Source of the DNA: Pieris napi
Lineage: Eukaryota; Arthropoda; Insecta; Lepidoptera; Pieridae
NCBI RefSeq assembly: GCF_905475465.1
Contig: NC_062241.1
Span: 5,332,001 to 5,396,000 of the forward strand
Length of the DNA stretch: 64,000 nt
Reading direction: 5' to 3'
In this document: positions 22,547 to 33,365 of the stretch, piece by piece
Layout of the letters: each line of letters begins with the position of its first letter
Position numbering within the stretch: the stretch's first letter is position 1
Position numbers and translations under genes: made by a program
The notes under the pieces: model-generated
Told to the model about the DNA's origin: nothing
Database searches by the model: none
Seen by the model: only the letters and a program-made list of their open reading frames with translations

Positions 22547-24565
22547 AAAAGTATTTACACCAAGTTCTTATTTAGTGATTGGGCGACTCCAGGTATTCGT
22601 AAGAGCAGGGATAAACTTTTTGAACTGTATGGCCTAAGGCAACATGTAAAAAATACAAACTTTCATCAGCATGTTGCGAAATATTCAAAAACTTTTAAAA
22701 GTGTGTGCAAAATTGCTAAAGCACTGTATATTAGTAATAAAATAAAATCAGCGGATGACAAAATAAAAACTACCTGGCAAATAATAAATAATGAAACTGG
22801 TAGAAAAAAACAGCGTAATACTGAATTTAACTTAGAGACTGCACATGGCCCAATAAACTCAAATGCAGAAATAGCTCAGGAATTTGAAAACTTTTTTATC
22901 AATATTCCCTTTAAAACTACCGAAGCTTTAAGTTCATCATCCGCACTTTCTTTTGCGTTACTTACGAAGAATGTAAGGGCATGCCCTACGGAGTTTCGAT
23001 TTCAATATACAAACCCCCAGGCTGTTATGAAAGCTTTTAAAGATCTTAAAATTAAATCTACAGAAGATCTTTGGGGATTGTCTGTAAAAGTCTGTAGTTC
23101 TATCATCGAAACTATTGCGCCTTATTTAGCTTTCATATTTAACACCAGCATAGACCAAGGAGTCTTTCCGAATCTCATGAAACACAGTAAAGTAGTTCCG
23201 TTGTTCAAATCCGGTGATAGTAAAGAACCCAATAATTATAGACCTGTGTCAATTCTGCCAGCTCTCAGTAAGGTGTTTGAAAAGTTAATGCTCAATCAAA
23301 TGTTATGTCACTTTAATAAAAACTCCATCTTTCATGAACAACAGTACGGTTTCACCAAAGGGCGTTGTACAACTGACGCCGGTGTCTCCCTAATCAAGAA
23401 CATTTTTAACGCTTGGGAGGAAGCACAAGATGCCATTGGGATCTTTTGCGACCTTTCGAAGGCGTTCGATTGCGTAAACCATGAGACTCTTCTGCTGAAA
23501 CTTAATCACTACGGGATTAAGAACAAAGCTCTGGACTTACTAAGATCTTACTTGAAAAACAGACAGGTTAAAGTTCAGGTTAACAGCATAAACTCGTTAG
23601 GGTCTGAAATTACAATGGGCGTTCCTCAAGGTTCAATATTGGGTCCATTCCTCTTTTTAGTATACATAAATGATTTACCCCAATTAGTTCAGAATAAACC
23701 GAAGATGGTGTTATTTGCAGATGACACATCATTGATTTTTAAAGTAGATCGACGGTCACAAAATCGTGACGACGTGAATAACTCTATTCTTCGGGTCCAA
23801 AATTGGTTTACGGTAAACAATTTGGCACTGAATGATAAAAAAACTAAATGTATTAGATTTACGTTGCCAAATGTTAAAAGTAAGGAATGTGACATAATGT
23901 TGAATGAAGGAAAACTGGAATTTATTAATCAAACGGTTTTCCTAGGCATCACGCTAGACGAGAAGTTACAATGGGGACCTCATATCACATCTCTTGCGGG
24001 GCGGCTGAGCTCAGCCGTTTATGCGGTTAGAAAGATAAGATATTTAACCAATGTAGAAACTGCGCGTTTGGTCTATTTTAGCTACTTTCACAGCATAATG
24101 TCTTACGGCATTTTACTGTGGGGTCGGGCTGCTGACATAGAATCCATTTTTATTTTGCAAAAGAGAGCGATCAGAGCCATTTATAATCTACGTCATTGCG
24201 AATCTCTCAGGGAACTATTTAAAAAGATTAATATTATGACAGTACCTTGCCAATTCATTTATGAAAACATTATGTATGTAAGAAAGAATCTACATCTTTT
24301 TAGTAAAATAAATGAAAGACATAATTTTAGTACTAGAAATAAAGATAAAATAGCTCAACCATCTTTCAGATTAGCCAAAGTTCAAAATTCATTTATGGGG
24401 TACTGTGTGAAATGTTACAATAAAATACCTTGTGACATTTTAAAACTAAATGAACGAAAATTTAAATGTTTTATTAAAAGTACACTTTGTAAACAAGCAT
24501 ATTACAAATTAGATGATTATATTCAAGATAAGAATGCTTGGAAACATGCTGGTCCTGCTCCATAG
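22532..24565 (+). CDS. Reverse transcriptase of a CR1/Jockey-like LINE (partial ORF2)
   Basis: A 677-codon open frame. The first five codons lie in flanking host DNA, because the LINE body begins near 22547, so the ATG is not the element's own start. Residues 6-130 match the linker that follows the endonuclease in LINE ORF2 proteins. The RT domain has Asn-Tyr-Arg-Pro-Val-Ser-Ile-Leu (about 235-242), Asp-Leu-Ser-Lys-Ala-Phe-Asp (about 306-312), Val-Pro-Gln-Gly-Ser-Ile-Leu-Gly (364-371) and the catalytic Phe-Ala-Asp-Asp (395-398). The thumb and C-terminal region continue to the stop. In an intact element the protein copies element RNA at a nicked target. With no endonuclease this copy is not autonomous. 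The exact clade is unresolved. Confidence 0.9.
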   Translation: MSIASKSIYTKFLFSDWATPGIRKSRDKLFELYGLRQHVKNTNFHQHVAKYSKTFKSVCKIAKALYISNKIKSADDKIKTTWQIINNETGRKKQRNTEFNLETAHGPINSNAEIAQEFENFFINIPFKTTEALSSSSALSFALLTKNVRACPTEFRFQYTNPQAVMKAFKDLKIKSTEDLWGLSVKVCSSIIETIAPYLAFIFNTSIDQGVFPNLMKHSKVVPLFKSGDSKEPNNYRPVSILPALSKVFEKLMLNQMLCHFNKNSIFHEQQYGFTKGRCTTDAGVSLIKNIFNAWEEAQDAIGIFCDLSKAFDCVNHETLLLKLNHYGIKNKALDLLRSYLKNRQVKVQVNSINSLGSEITMGVPQGSILGPFLFLVYINDLPQLVQNKPKMVLFADDTSLIFKVDRRSQNRDDVNNSILRVQNWFTVNNLALNDKKTKCIRFTLPNVKSKECDIMLNEGKLEFINQTVFLGITLDEKLQWGPHITSLAGRLSSAVYAVRKIRYLTNVETARLVYFSYFHSIMSYGILLWGRAADIESIFILQKRAIRAIYNLRHCESLRELFKKINIMTVPCQFIYENIMYVRKNLHLFSKINERHNFSTRNKDKIAQPSFRLAKVQNSFMGYCVKCYNKIPCDILKLNERKFKCFIKSTLCKQAYYKLDDYIQDKNAWKHAGPAP

Positions 24566-25022
24566 GACAATCCTATGATTGGCTCTATAGCCTGGACAAA
24601 ATCAAATTGGTTGCTGATTTTTTGCTTTAATGCTACAAATGTAATTATTATTTTATTTTTTTTTGTATCTCACACACTGTTTTGTTGTGTTTTTTTAATA
24701 TTTTTTATTACTCTTTAATGTTAATATTCTACGGTTTCGATATTTGTAAATATGTGAGGAACATGTATACTAACTTTTTTAGTATAGTAGTTTATTCTAA
24801 GAGTACATTGTCTTCACATATAATTATTTAACAAATGTAACAAAATATTGTAAACCTATTTTAAAAGAGTAAGTGTGGAGTTTCTTGCCCATTCTTCTCC
24901 ACACGAAACTACCTTTTGGAAGGGGCAACTAGAATCATCTTTATATTTTATTTTTTTTGACGTTCAAAAGTGCCATTTTAGATGGTCTAATTGAAATAAA
25001 CGATTTGACTTTGACTTTGACT
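22547..25022 (+). mobile_element. Non-LTR retrotransposon (CR1/Jockey-like), 5'-truncated
   Basis: A 2.5-kb LINE with an uninterrupted reverse transcriptase frame, about 450 bp of 3' UTR and a tail of TTTGAC repeats. TTGCTTCA at 22539-22546 and 25023-25030 is a candidate target duplication. The endonuclease domain and first ORF are absent, so the copy is dead on arrival despite its open frame. The 3' end (GTTCAAAAGTGCC, then AATAAACGATTTGACTTTG) is related to the LINE tail inserted at 25746-25855, which suggests related families. Confidence 0.87.
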
Positions 25023-25030
25023 TTGCTTCA

Positions 25031-25634
25031 TTGGCGCATTGACCCAAAAAGTCTTGTCCTTCAATAAAATACTGTACTGTTTTCTATTCACTGAGGAATA
25101 TAAATAAATTCAAAGTTAAAAGCACCATAATTATGTTTTATTATTAAATTGTACGGTAAAAGAGCTCTGGATCTCGTTTCATAAAAGTTACCAATTAAGC
25201 GGCAAGATAATGAAAACTAATCCGCGTCGCCAGAAAACAGATGACATTCGTTTTTCCCATCCGTTCTGTATTCAAATTTGACATTGACAGATCTTTGGTC
25301 ATTTCCGGTTGCGGTTCGGATGTTCATATCATTTGTATTCATTCAGGGCGAGAAGATGTTTTATATTTGGGGGTGTAAATTTAATAAATTCAACTTTGAT
25401 TGATTGTATTTCTAGTTGTGTTTGGTATCTGTTTTTCGTCACTTAAAATTATCGTCAATTTATTTTTGAACTCAACTATTATAATATTCATTATAATTAC
25501 TATAGTATTATTAATTAAATAAACCAATAATATTAGTAAATGCGATTTCGTTGTCGTTAGTCATTAAAGGTTAACAGAAAATGTAGTCGAAATACAAAAA
25601 AATATTAATAATTAATAAACAAAGTTTAATTTAT
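25031..25634. other. No recognised feature
   Basis: AT-rich spacer between the LINE and the SINE. No frame or repeat end is seen. Confidence 0.45.
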
Positions 25635-25648
25635 ATCTGACAAGCAAA

Positions 25649-26056
25649 AAAAATCTGTGGCGCTACAACCTCTTTAGGTCTGGGCCTCAGATTTCTGTAT
25701 CTGTTTCATGATCATTTTTCAATGTAATATGCAAGTAGGTGATCAAACTCAAACTCAAACTCAAAATATCTTTATTCAAGTGGGTAACCAAGCACACTTT
25801 TGAATCGTCAAGTTAAATTAATCGTAAATTTACATTTACTCCTCCGCTCCGCTCCGATCAGCCTCCTATACCTGACACACGCCGTCGTCTTTTTAGGTGT
25901 AAGGCAAGCCGGTTTCCTTACGATTATTCCTTCACCGTTCGAACGAATGTTAAATGTGCACATAGAAAGAAAGTCCATTGGTGCACAGCCAGGGATTGAA
26001 CCAACGACCTCAAGGATGAGAGTCGCACGCTGAAGCCACTAGGCCAACACTATTCA
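25649..26056 (-). mobile_element. tRNA-derived SINE with 14-bp target duplication, disrupted by a LINE tail
   Basis: ATCTGACAAGCAAA at 25635-25648 and 26057-26070 is a perfect target duplication. On the minus strand the SINE begins with a tRNA-like head. Box A is TGGCCTAGTGG (26036-26046 region) and box B is GGTTCAATCCC (25992-26002 region), the internal RNA polymerase III promoter. The body follows with CACATAGA, AAACCGGCTTG, GGCGTGTGTCAGG and GATCACCTACTTGC-type blocks, to a 3' end at GCGCCACAGA followed by A-rich sequence. A 110-bp LINE 3' end sits inside at 25746-25855. The copy at 11158-11404 belongs to the same family. Confidence 0.9.
25746..25855 (-). mobile_element. LINE 3'-end fragment nested in the SINE
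   Basis: The minus strand reads GACGATTCAAAAGTGTGC, then ACTTGAATAAAGATATTTTG and a tail of GAGTTT repeats. This is a LINE 3' UTR and tail resembling the one ending at 25022. It interrupts the SINE consensus between duplicated GATCA sites (25741-25745 and 25856-25860). It is therefore younger than the SINE insertion. No coding sequence is included. Confidence 0.82.
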
Positions 26057-26070
26057 ATCTGACAAGCAAA

Positions 26071-26445
26071 GCATCTTTAATATTCCAGTACTTGACCGAC
26101 AAACCAGCTAACCCAAGTAACATCAAAAATATCTTGTCATAAGCTGTTCAGAAAGTATTTTCAAAATAATCCATTCATTTTTCACAATAATACACTTAAT
26201 TATTATAAAGAACAATACGTTTTCCAGGCACTTCATCATAAGAAAACAATATGGCAGAGCGCCAGGCTTTCTCATAAATCATCATTAGCTTTTGTTTCTT
26301 ATGCACCAGACTTGCATTTTGTCAATTTACTTTATAGTTTAAGAGACAAAAAAATATTAGTAATCTAAAGTATGTAAAGTAATAACGTACTTTATGTTTT
26401 TTTTATTTATATTTTTATTTCTTTATTTTACAAAATAATATAATG
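26071..26445. other. No recognised feature
   Basis: AT-rich spacer. Confidence 0.45.
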
Positions 26446-26460
26446 TAATCACAATATGTT

Positions 26461-26633
26461 TAAAGAAAAAACTTTTTCGCGTGCTTTACAGCGTGCGTGG
26501 TCACCGTGACCGTCGACGGATAAATTTAAAATTATGTTAAATAATTGTAAATTTATAATAATACATAACTTTAATCCGGTTAAAAAGTTTTTCTTTAAAT
26601 GTGCAAAGGTTATGACAATAAAAGACAATACTA
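26461..26633 (+). mobile_element. Short retroposon with 15-bp target duplication and inverted 5' part
   Basis: TAATCACAATATGTT at 26446-26460 and 26634-26648 is a perfect 15-bp duplication. The 3' part (TAAATTTAAAATTATG, AATAATTGTAAATTTATAAT, ATCCGGTTAAAAAG) matches 33274-33345. The 5' part (CGCGTGCTTTACAGCGTGCG, TGGTCACC) is present in the other copy only as its reverse complement. A 5' inversion of this kind is a known product of LINE insertion (twin priming). No open frame is present. Confidence 0.75.
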
Positions 26634-26648
26634 TAATCACAATATGTT

Positions 26649-27902
26649 ACATTAGAAACCGCTGTGGTTTGTATAATGTGTTTTAGTGATAACTGTAAAA
26701 AACCTCCTTGGCCGTGTTAACGAAAATCCTTATTTATATACATGTATATATGTGGCAACAGTATATACATATACACATTCATTCAAGCAATTAGCTGTTT
26801 TGTAGCAGCAATTAATTGTTTACAAAAGATGGAAACTTAAACAGCCTATACATCATAGTGATAAAAGAGTTAATGTTTCAAATTATACTCTTAGACTATT
26901 TATTATTACGTCAAACAAATGCAAGAAATTAACTTTAACAAATAAGCAACGTGGATTTCTCTTCGTCTCGTTCACTGCAATCAGTTTTCATTTAGCGGCA
27001 TATTACCTTCAATTTCTAAATGAAAAGCAATCAGAAAATACGTCTTTTGTTTAATATTACCAACCAAAGTTAATTGAGCTTCCGATACTTCAAAGATACA
27101 AACAAGTTGAATTTAAGGAGTCGTTTATCAGGGGTCTAAATATGGTGGACGTCTTAAAGGAAAATTCTTGAAGCATATTTTGGGAAACTGAGAATCTTGG
27201 ATATCACTTAGAGTTATAACAATAAATTCGCGATAACATTTACATGCGGGAGTTGTAGGGCGATACGGATGGCTTGGTACGCTAATGTATCGAGGCTTTT
27301 CCTGTTTGTCAGATTTTTACATTTAGCCATGAATATTGAAGCTATATATATATAAAGCTTACTCTAAAGGATTGATTTGTCTATTAAAAATATTCATACT
27401 ATGCTTAATATTAATTGTTCATAATTAATTATAGTAATATATATTTCTTCGTAGTAGATCTATCGCGTATATAGCACTCAACGACACGAAATGAGAACAA
27501 ATGTTTTAAATTCTATACATTTTTATTGTACTATGTTAATGTATTTCATTATAATTTATTTTATAAAACTTTTTAATTTTATTGAAATCATTCGTTAAAA
27601 GATATGACATATAGTCGACTCTAAGAAATTATTATATATTACGCCCATATTTAAATTAACTATATGTATCTCTTTCGTGAAGCTTAAAGTTCAACGCCTA
27701 TTGATTGAAGCAAGTGAATATTGAAAACATCAAGTGTTATTTTCCTATGAATTGCAAATAAAACGCTTTCAACGAGTTTTCGGCAATAAATTAAAGGCAA
27801 TACACATGTTAATAGCTTAAGAAAATCTAATACTTCCCCTTTGCGACAATAATTTGGGTATAAAATGTATTGGAGAAGGTATTTGAAGCCTTAATATATG
27901 TG
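26649..27902. other. No recognised feature
   Basis: AT-rich intergenic DNA without frames or repeat ends that I recognise. Confidence 0.45.
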
Positions 27903-28020
27903 TTTTTTTTATAGAACAGGGTTCAAACCGGCAGGAGGTTCATCTGGTGTTAGGTGATACCGACGCACATGGACACTCTCAATGCAACAGTGTTTGCGGG
28001 TGCGTTGCCGACGTTTCTTT
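27903..28020 (-). mobile_element. LINE/SINE 3'-end fragment, AACGGGCAGGAGG family
   Basis: On the plus strand it starts with poly-T, ATAGAACAGGG and CCGGCAGGAGGTTCATCTGG, and ends GGTGCGTTGCCG. This is the inverse of the 3' end at 30488-30634. I recognise the family as very common in lepidopteran DNA. The sense strand is minus because the A tail lies at the low-coordinate end. Confidence 0.75.
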
Positions 28021-28783
28021 TATTGTATATCGCAATACTATCAAAAATTATGGTTAAATCTAAGACATGGTTCAATATTAAAAGAATGCTAATCCTTAAA
28101 GTTTGTTAATCTTTCAGTTAAATGTTGATACTCTCATATAATAATCGCAATACAATTTACTACTAGTAAATGTATGGAAATTGTATTATTAAGTAAAATT
28201 ACCACTGGAAAAAAGCTGCTCTTAAAAAAACTTCTATTCATTTTCATACCTTCTATCAGTATATGTCTAAGCTGTATTTACTCTGATAATATGTAAATCT
28301 GTTAAAACAGTTAACAGATTTATTTTAATGAAATGATTTTATGAAATGAATTGATTTTAATGAATTTATTAATAAAAATCTGTTTATGCCGTATCCAATA
28401 TTACAACGCGGTCTGAAACGTGTGAGACATTCACCAGAGCGAGTCTAAAAGCATTGTAAATTTCATACAAACATTGCATTTGAATCCCGCCAAGATCTAC
28501 TGCTCCCTGATGTGCAGTTTTACACTTTAAACGGTTTCAATACACTTAGTGCAACGTCACATATATATTTTGTTTATTAATTCATTTCTAAAAAATATAT
28601 TGTATACTTAATTTGTATCTGTATAATTAGGATAAGAATGGCGTAAAAGTTACCTAATTTAAACATCAACAAACGTAGGATGTTGTCGCCTTTACATTAT
28701 AAGAAAAATGTCTAAAGTAATTTCAATTCTAGGCTAACGTAGCAGTCTCATATAATACTTTCAAATGTAAGTTTTATAGATAA
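28021..28783. other. No recognised feature
   Basis: AT-rich spacer. Confidence 0.45.
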
Positions 28784-29159
28784 CTAGCAGACCGGCCAAG
28801 TGTTGCTGTGGCTAAGGTTTTTGTTATATTACATAGTAGCAAACTATTCAAGGGAAACGGTAGGAGAACACCAGCCATGGTGACCACCATGCTTTTTTGG
28901 TGGTTATGCCATTAAATTGTAGCTTATGTGAAACGTTGGTACTTTCAACACAGTGCCATCTATTAGAATTGTGACTATCAAATAATAAACAAATATTTTG
29001 CAATAAAATAATATTGCGGGTATAAATTGAATCATTTTAGTTGATTAATTTAAGTTGGATCAAACTATACACGGTGTGCAAATTTGATTGATATCGGTTC
29101 GGTAGTTTAGGAGTCCATCGCGGACAAACAACGTGACACGTAAATTATATATATTAAGA
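28784..29159 (-). mobile_element. Non-autonomous Helitron, second subfamily
   Basis: On the minus strand it begins A|TCTTAATATATATAATTTAC (29159), continues with TTTGTCCGCGATGGACTCC and CTAAACTACCGAACCGATA, and ends CTTGGCCGGTCTGCTAG|T (28784). The TC and CTAG ends with an A/T target are preserved. The interior differs from the 13.4- and 21.4-kb elements, so it is a separate subfamily. No protein-coding capacity is visible. Confidence 0.78.
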
Positions 29160-30449
29160 TTAAGTTCACAGATTCCTTAAAGTACATTTAACGTTGGTTG
29201 GCCTAAGCGTCAAAATTAAGGCATATTTTTAAGGCTAAGCCTATCTTTCGCACGTCACAAATGTATTAAATTTTTACATATGGGAATTGTAGTTCGCGCT
29301 TATTCTCGTATGTGAATCTTTCCTTTAGTCTAACTAAATGACCCTCGTACGCTAAATCGGATACGTGTTGGCGTATAGGATTACACTGAGATATACATAT
29401 ACAAAATTAAGCCACGCTTAAATGCATGTCTGAATTTGATTTATTTACGCAACACTAATTAAAAGAACACGCCAAAGACAATATCCATTGGTAGCCATTG
29501 ATGCGTTTAGCCGCCAGATGTCAGCAGTAATTACGTGTCGCCGGTAGCATTCCGACGAAATTGGTTTGCGATTGGTGAAACTAATCCATTTAATTAGTGG
29601 CGTATAGTACTGATGCATGTGGCAGGTGCATGGCTATTGTAATCAAATTAAATATAAGTTAAATACAATAATAACTATACATTCAATACAAAACAGTAAT
29701 GGCTGCTTATGATTACCAAGTAAAAAAAAAGCTTGGCGATCCCAGGTTTTCTCATCCGTTCTAGTCCCCTTGATTTGAAAGTCAGAAGCATTATTTTCAA
29801 TACTTACGTTCATAAGTATACACTAAGTTACCTACATGAAAAAATATTTTGATTTTAAATTCATAGTCGATGAATTTAAAATCAAAATATTTTTCACAGA
29901 CAATTATCTCTATTATAAAAGTGCAAACATGCATACATTGGCAATATTTTAACATTTACATTAACCAACCAACTATAAATCTTCGCGAGTGCGTTACCAG
30001 CTTTTCAGGCATCGATACACTCTTATAAAGTGTTGGACATCGACATTCATACGAAGTACTAATATACAAATTCCCCTACAAATAACATAACACACGCACC
30101 CTACACTGGAAACTATTTAGTAATTCATCATATGTAATAGAATTGCAGCGAGTATGTACACAATTAGAGATGTATGTATGTCAGTAATGAGCTATCGACA
30201 CGTCACGCTATTACTAATGAGATCAATTGCAGGTAGCCGTTTCGATTATTAGGATAATGAATGTGTTATTGGATGCATAATTGCATTAAATGTTTATGCA
30301 TCTAAAAATATTTTAATACATTTAAAATTGGAATACATTATTTTTAGATGTCATTAAAGGCATGTCGTCTTGTTTCAAAGTTTCGAATGGATCACAGTAC
30401 TGTTGACAGATTATATTTAAAGTTGCAGTAATATATACAGTAACACTAA
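29160..30449. other. Intergenic DNA with a long hairpin and a GC-richer patch
   Basis: Positions 29480-29640 are less AT-rich and contain CAGATG and CAGGTG E-boxes and two TAATTA-type homeodomain cores, a possible regulatory patch (inference only). The hairpin at 29839-29895 is listed separately. No gene is recognised. Confidence 0.35.
29839..29895. repeat. Perfect ~25-bp inverted repeat with a 5-nt loop
   Basis: The left arm ends TTTTGATTTTAAATTCAT at 29864. The loop AGTCG is 29865-29869. The right arm starts ATGAATTTAAAATCAAAA at 29870. The arms stay complementary for about 25 bp. No flanking element ends were found. Confidence 0.85.
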
Positions 30450-30935
30450 TCTTAATATATAAAACAAAGTCGGATTTGTTCGAACACTTCGACTTAGGGT
30501 CCTTCAAGAAAAGAGTGTACCAATTCTTAAAAGGCCTACAACGCACTCGCGAGCCCTCTGGAGTTGATAGTGTCCATGGGCGGCGGTATCATCAGGTGAG
30601 CCTCCTGCCCGTTTGGCCCCTGTTCTATAAAAAACTTATAACACAAGGCCGACTGGACCAATTTTTATGGTTTTGATTTGTTGTATCGTATGTATCTCAT
30701 CTGTATGGAGAAAAACCATAGAATAAATCATATTATTTTATATATACATACATTATTGTTCATAGGTTTCGTAACTGTCAAACATTTAATTTTCATCCCG
30801 TCGATACGGTAAACTCTCACTTCAAATCAAATTGCATTGCAATTCGGTGAAAGTAATGAACTTAATATTTATTTGGAATGCATTGTATTACTTTCATAAA
30901 ACATAAATTAAGTTTAGCTTCGCCGGGTCAGCTAG
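30450..30935 (+). mobile_element. Non-autonomous Helitron interrupted by a LINE tail
   Basis: It begins A|TCTTAATATATAAAACAAAG (30450) and ends GCTTCGCCGGGTCAGCTAG|T (30935), the canonical TC and CTAG ends. The block CTTATAACACAAGGCCGACT, GGACCAATTTTTATGG at 30630-30670 is the continuation of the 5' part seen in the 21.4- and 36.2-kb copies. Between the two parts lies the LINE 3' fragment 30488-30634. Removing that fragment restores the family's usual order. Confidence 0.78.
30488..30634 (+). mobile_element. LINE 3'-end fragment nested in the Helitron
   Basis: The plus strand encodes a C-terminal piece beginning Asp-Leu-Gly-Ser-Phe-Lys-Lys-Arg-Val-Tyr and continuing Phe-Leu-Lys-Gly-Leu-Gln-Arg-Thr. 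The 3' UTR then reads GGTGAGCCTCCTGCCCGTTT and ends TTCTATAAAAAA. ACTT occurs at both junctions and may be a short target duplication. The fragment is the reference copy for the other pieces of this family here (27903, 40055, 40922, 42285). Confidence 0.75.
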
Positions 30936-33091
30936 TTTTTTTAAATAAATCCTACTATTTACAGCATTATCCTACAATCTTTTTATGACCAATAAAATAT
31001 ATTAACTAATAGTATCTGAAGTCCTAAACCATATAAGACATCCGAAAACAAACTAAGCATGAATTACTTTAGCCACAATTAATCCTCGCCTCAATAAAAG
31101 TAGATTAACAGACGGCCACTCGGACAAATTGTGTATTAATATTTTATATGTTCACACCATCACGCCGGGTGCGTGTCATAAAAGTGTCATCGTGGAAGAT
31201 TCATGGCGATGGGAGATAGTGATTTAGGATTAGTAGGCTTTAGTTTTGGTAGTCTGTACTTGATGCTTTCGTCATAAAAATACAACCTGCAGTTATTTTC
31301 AATTACTATGCATTGCTGTTCAACATGTACATCTATAACACGCACTATATATAGAATAACAATTATACTTCAATTATTCCTAATTATTTTAAATCTATGT
31401 AAAGAAGATGATGATGATGAATTTTTAAATATAGTTAAGGAATAGTATTGAAGGAAAGTCAAAGCATGGCATAGAATATTTTTTTTATTTACACTATGAT
31501 GCAAGAAATACAGTACAATTAAAATAATTAAATAATAAGAATTAGACGACGTTCCAACTCTTCCGGGTAACCAATGGAAGAAAAAGAAATTATATAATAC
31601 AAATTGCACGAGAATTCAAATTTATACTAAATCAGTCATGGTTTAAATAGCGATACGAAATAGCGCAGAGCTTAAATAGCGATTCTCGACTCTGAGGTCA
31701 TACCAGAGAACCCATCGGCGAACATATGATTTTTTCGTAAGAACTACCCTCCGTATTCTATCAAATTTGACGAGAAATTGAACAGAATTGAGACCAAACC
31801 TATAAGCGGTGAATAATATTCATTAAGGCTGCTACGTATTTAAATTAACATGTTTACTGTTCCTAATAAGTTGTAACTACTCGTACGGACATTACCCTCA
31901 CTAGTTTCCTCCCATGTTCCTATATTTACCCCACAATTATCACAAATCGATGAAACAAACGGATGTCAATTACGCCCGAGGCGTGACGTTAATTAAATGT
32001 CTCTACACAGTACCTAATGCACTATTCTCCTGTCTAGATTTGTTCCACCTAACTAATATCTAATGAAGGCTAAGCCTAGGCCCGAAGGCATACAGGGTTC
32101 CAGGCATGTAACAACGATAAGCTTTGTTACATACGAAGTCACATAATTGAATAATGGTAATTATACAAGTATAAATGTTAAAAATCTAAGAAAGGTAACC
32201 AAAAGTATTTGTATTCTTAAAACAATATTAAGAATCTTTTAATAATGATACATTGTGTTTTGAATTTAACACATTAAATTTTAATTCCGTAACACTTAAA
32301 CCAATGTAAAGTCGTATATATCAATAATTAATGCCATTAATATCAATACACAAACTCTGAGCATAATTTAGTGATCCTATGGAGATATTAATTGTAATAT
32401 ATTGATAGACAATTCACGAATATTCTTATTAAACCAATCAAGCAGAAACATGCCCATAACAGTCCAGCGTATCAAATGTCTCATACACGAAAACCACATT
32501 CTGTTCCTATTCCATAATTCCCCTTACATCTGGTACGGACCGGATATAACCAGCTTAAACTGGTATCAGCCGATTCGTACTTTACGAACCGAAATGAACG
32601 CTACTGGGGGTAATAAATTGAATGACAAGGGTCAGTTTTAGCTGGTCAAGTTATTGTAGCCTCTAGCTAAGTGGACAATAGTTAGGCTGAACTGAAAGCA
32701 CGCTTTGAAACAAAGCAGCTTTATTATGGATTTCGCTATGACAGTTGGAATGAGCTTAAGGAATGTCTCTTTGTATGTTTTGTACGGATTTGATTAAAGG
32801 ATGAATGGGACTTACCTTTGTGTCTGTTTTTGAAATGTCGAGATTGGTTTTGTTTATTAGTTGGCGGCTCTGCGGTCTAACATAGTACGGAGGATAATAT
32901 TGATGACACAAAAGCATATGTCAATTAATATACGAGCTAGGGATATTTGTGTATTTCTGCATTGAGGCTTTTAGTTATCTTATCGCCATTTTTATCGCGA
33001 TCGTTAGAAACTTGAGCCTGTCGCTAGCACTCTCCTTATCATTTTAATTATTACCCTTGATAAGTGACTATTATTTTAGATTTTTTTTTAT
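30936..33091. other. No recognised feature
   Basis: Long AT-rich stretch. The open frames at 31370-31609 and 32402-32641 show no family motif. A GC-richer patch near 32520-32620 remains unexplained. Confidence 0.4.
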
Positions 33092-33104
33092 AAAAGAATA
33101 GTTA

Positions 33105-33352
33105 AGAAGAATAGTTTTCTGCCAATACCCTCCATCTTTTAGTCGATACCAACTCCGGGGAAATAAATACTGATAACACAACTTTTTCTACAGCTGTGAT
33201 ACTTTTTGACATTCAACACCTTTTGTCTTCCGTTACCGTGACCACGCACGCTGTAAGGCACGCGAAACGTCGGTTAAATTTAAAATTATGTAAAATAATT
33301 GTAAATTTATAATAAAACATTACTTCAAATCCGTTAAAAAAAGTGTTTTTCC
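33105..33352 (+). mobile_element. Retroposon copy with 13-bp target duplication (same family as 26461-26633)
   Basis: AAAAGAATAGTTA at 33092-33104 and 33353-33365 is a perfect 13-bp duplication. The 3' half (CGTCGGTTAAATTTAAAATT, then ATAATTGTAAATTTATAATA-type sequence and AAATCCGTTAAAAAAAGTG) matches 26510-26600. Upstream it has TACCGTGACCACGCACGCTG in the orientation opposite to the 26-kb copy. It appears to be a LINE 3' end truncated on its 5' side. The family is not identified. Confidence 0.75.
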
Positions 33353-33365
33353 AAAAGAATAGTTA

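Noticed and set aside
25800..26033. 77-codon frame ending in a Thr-Ser-Arg-Met-Arg reading
   Set aside because: It is SINE sequence plus the nested LINE tail. The apparent peptide is common in lepidopteran repeats and not a gene.
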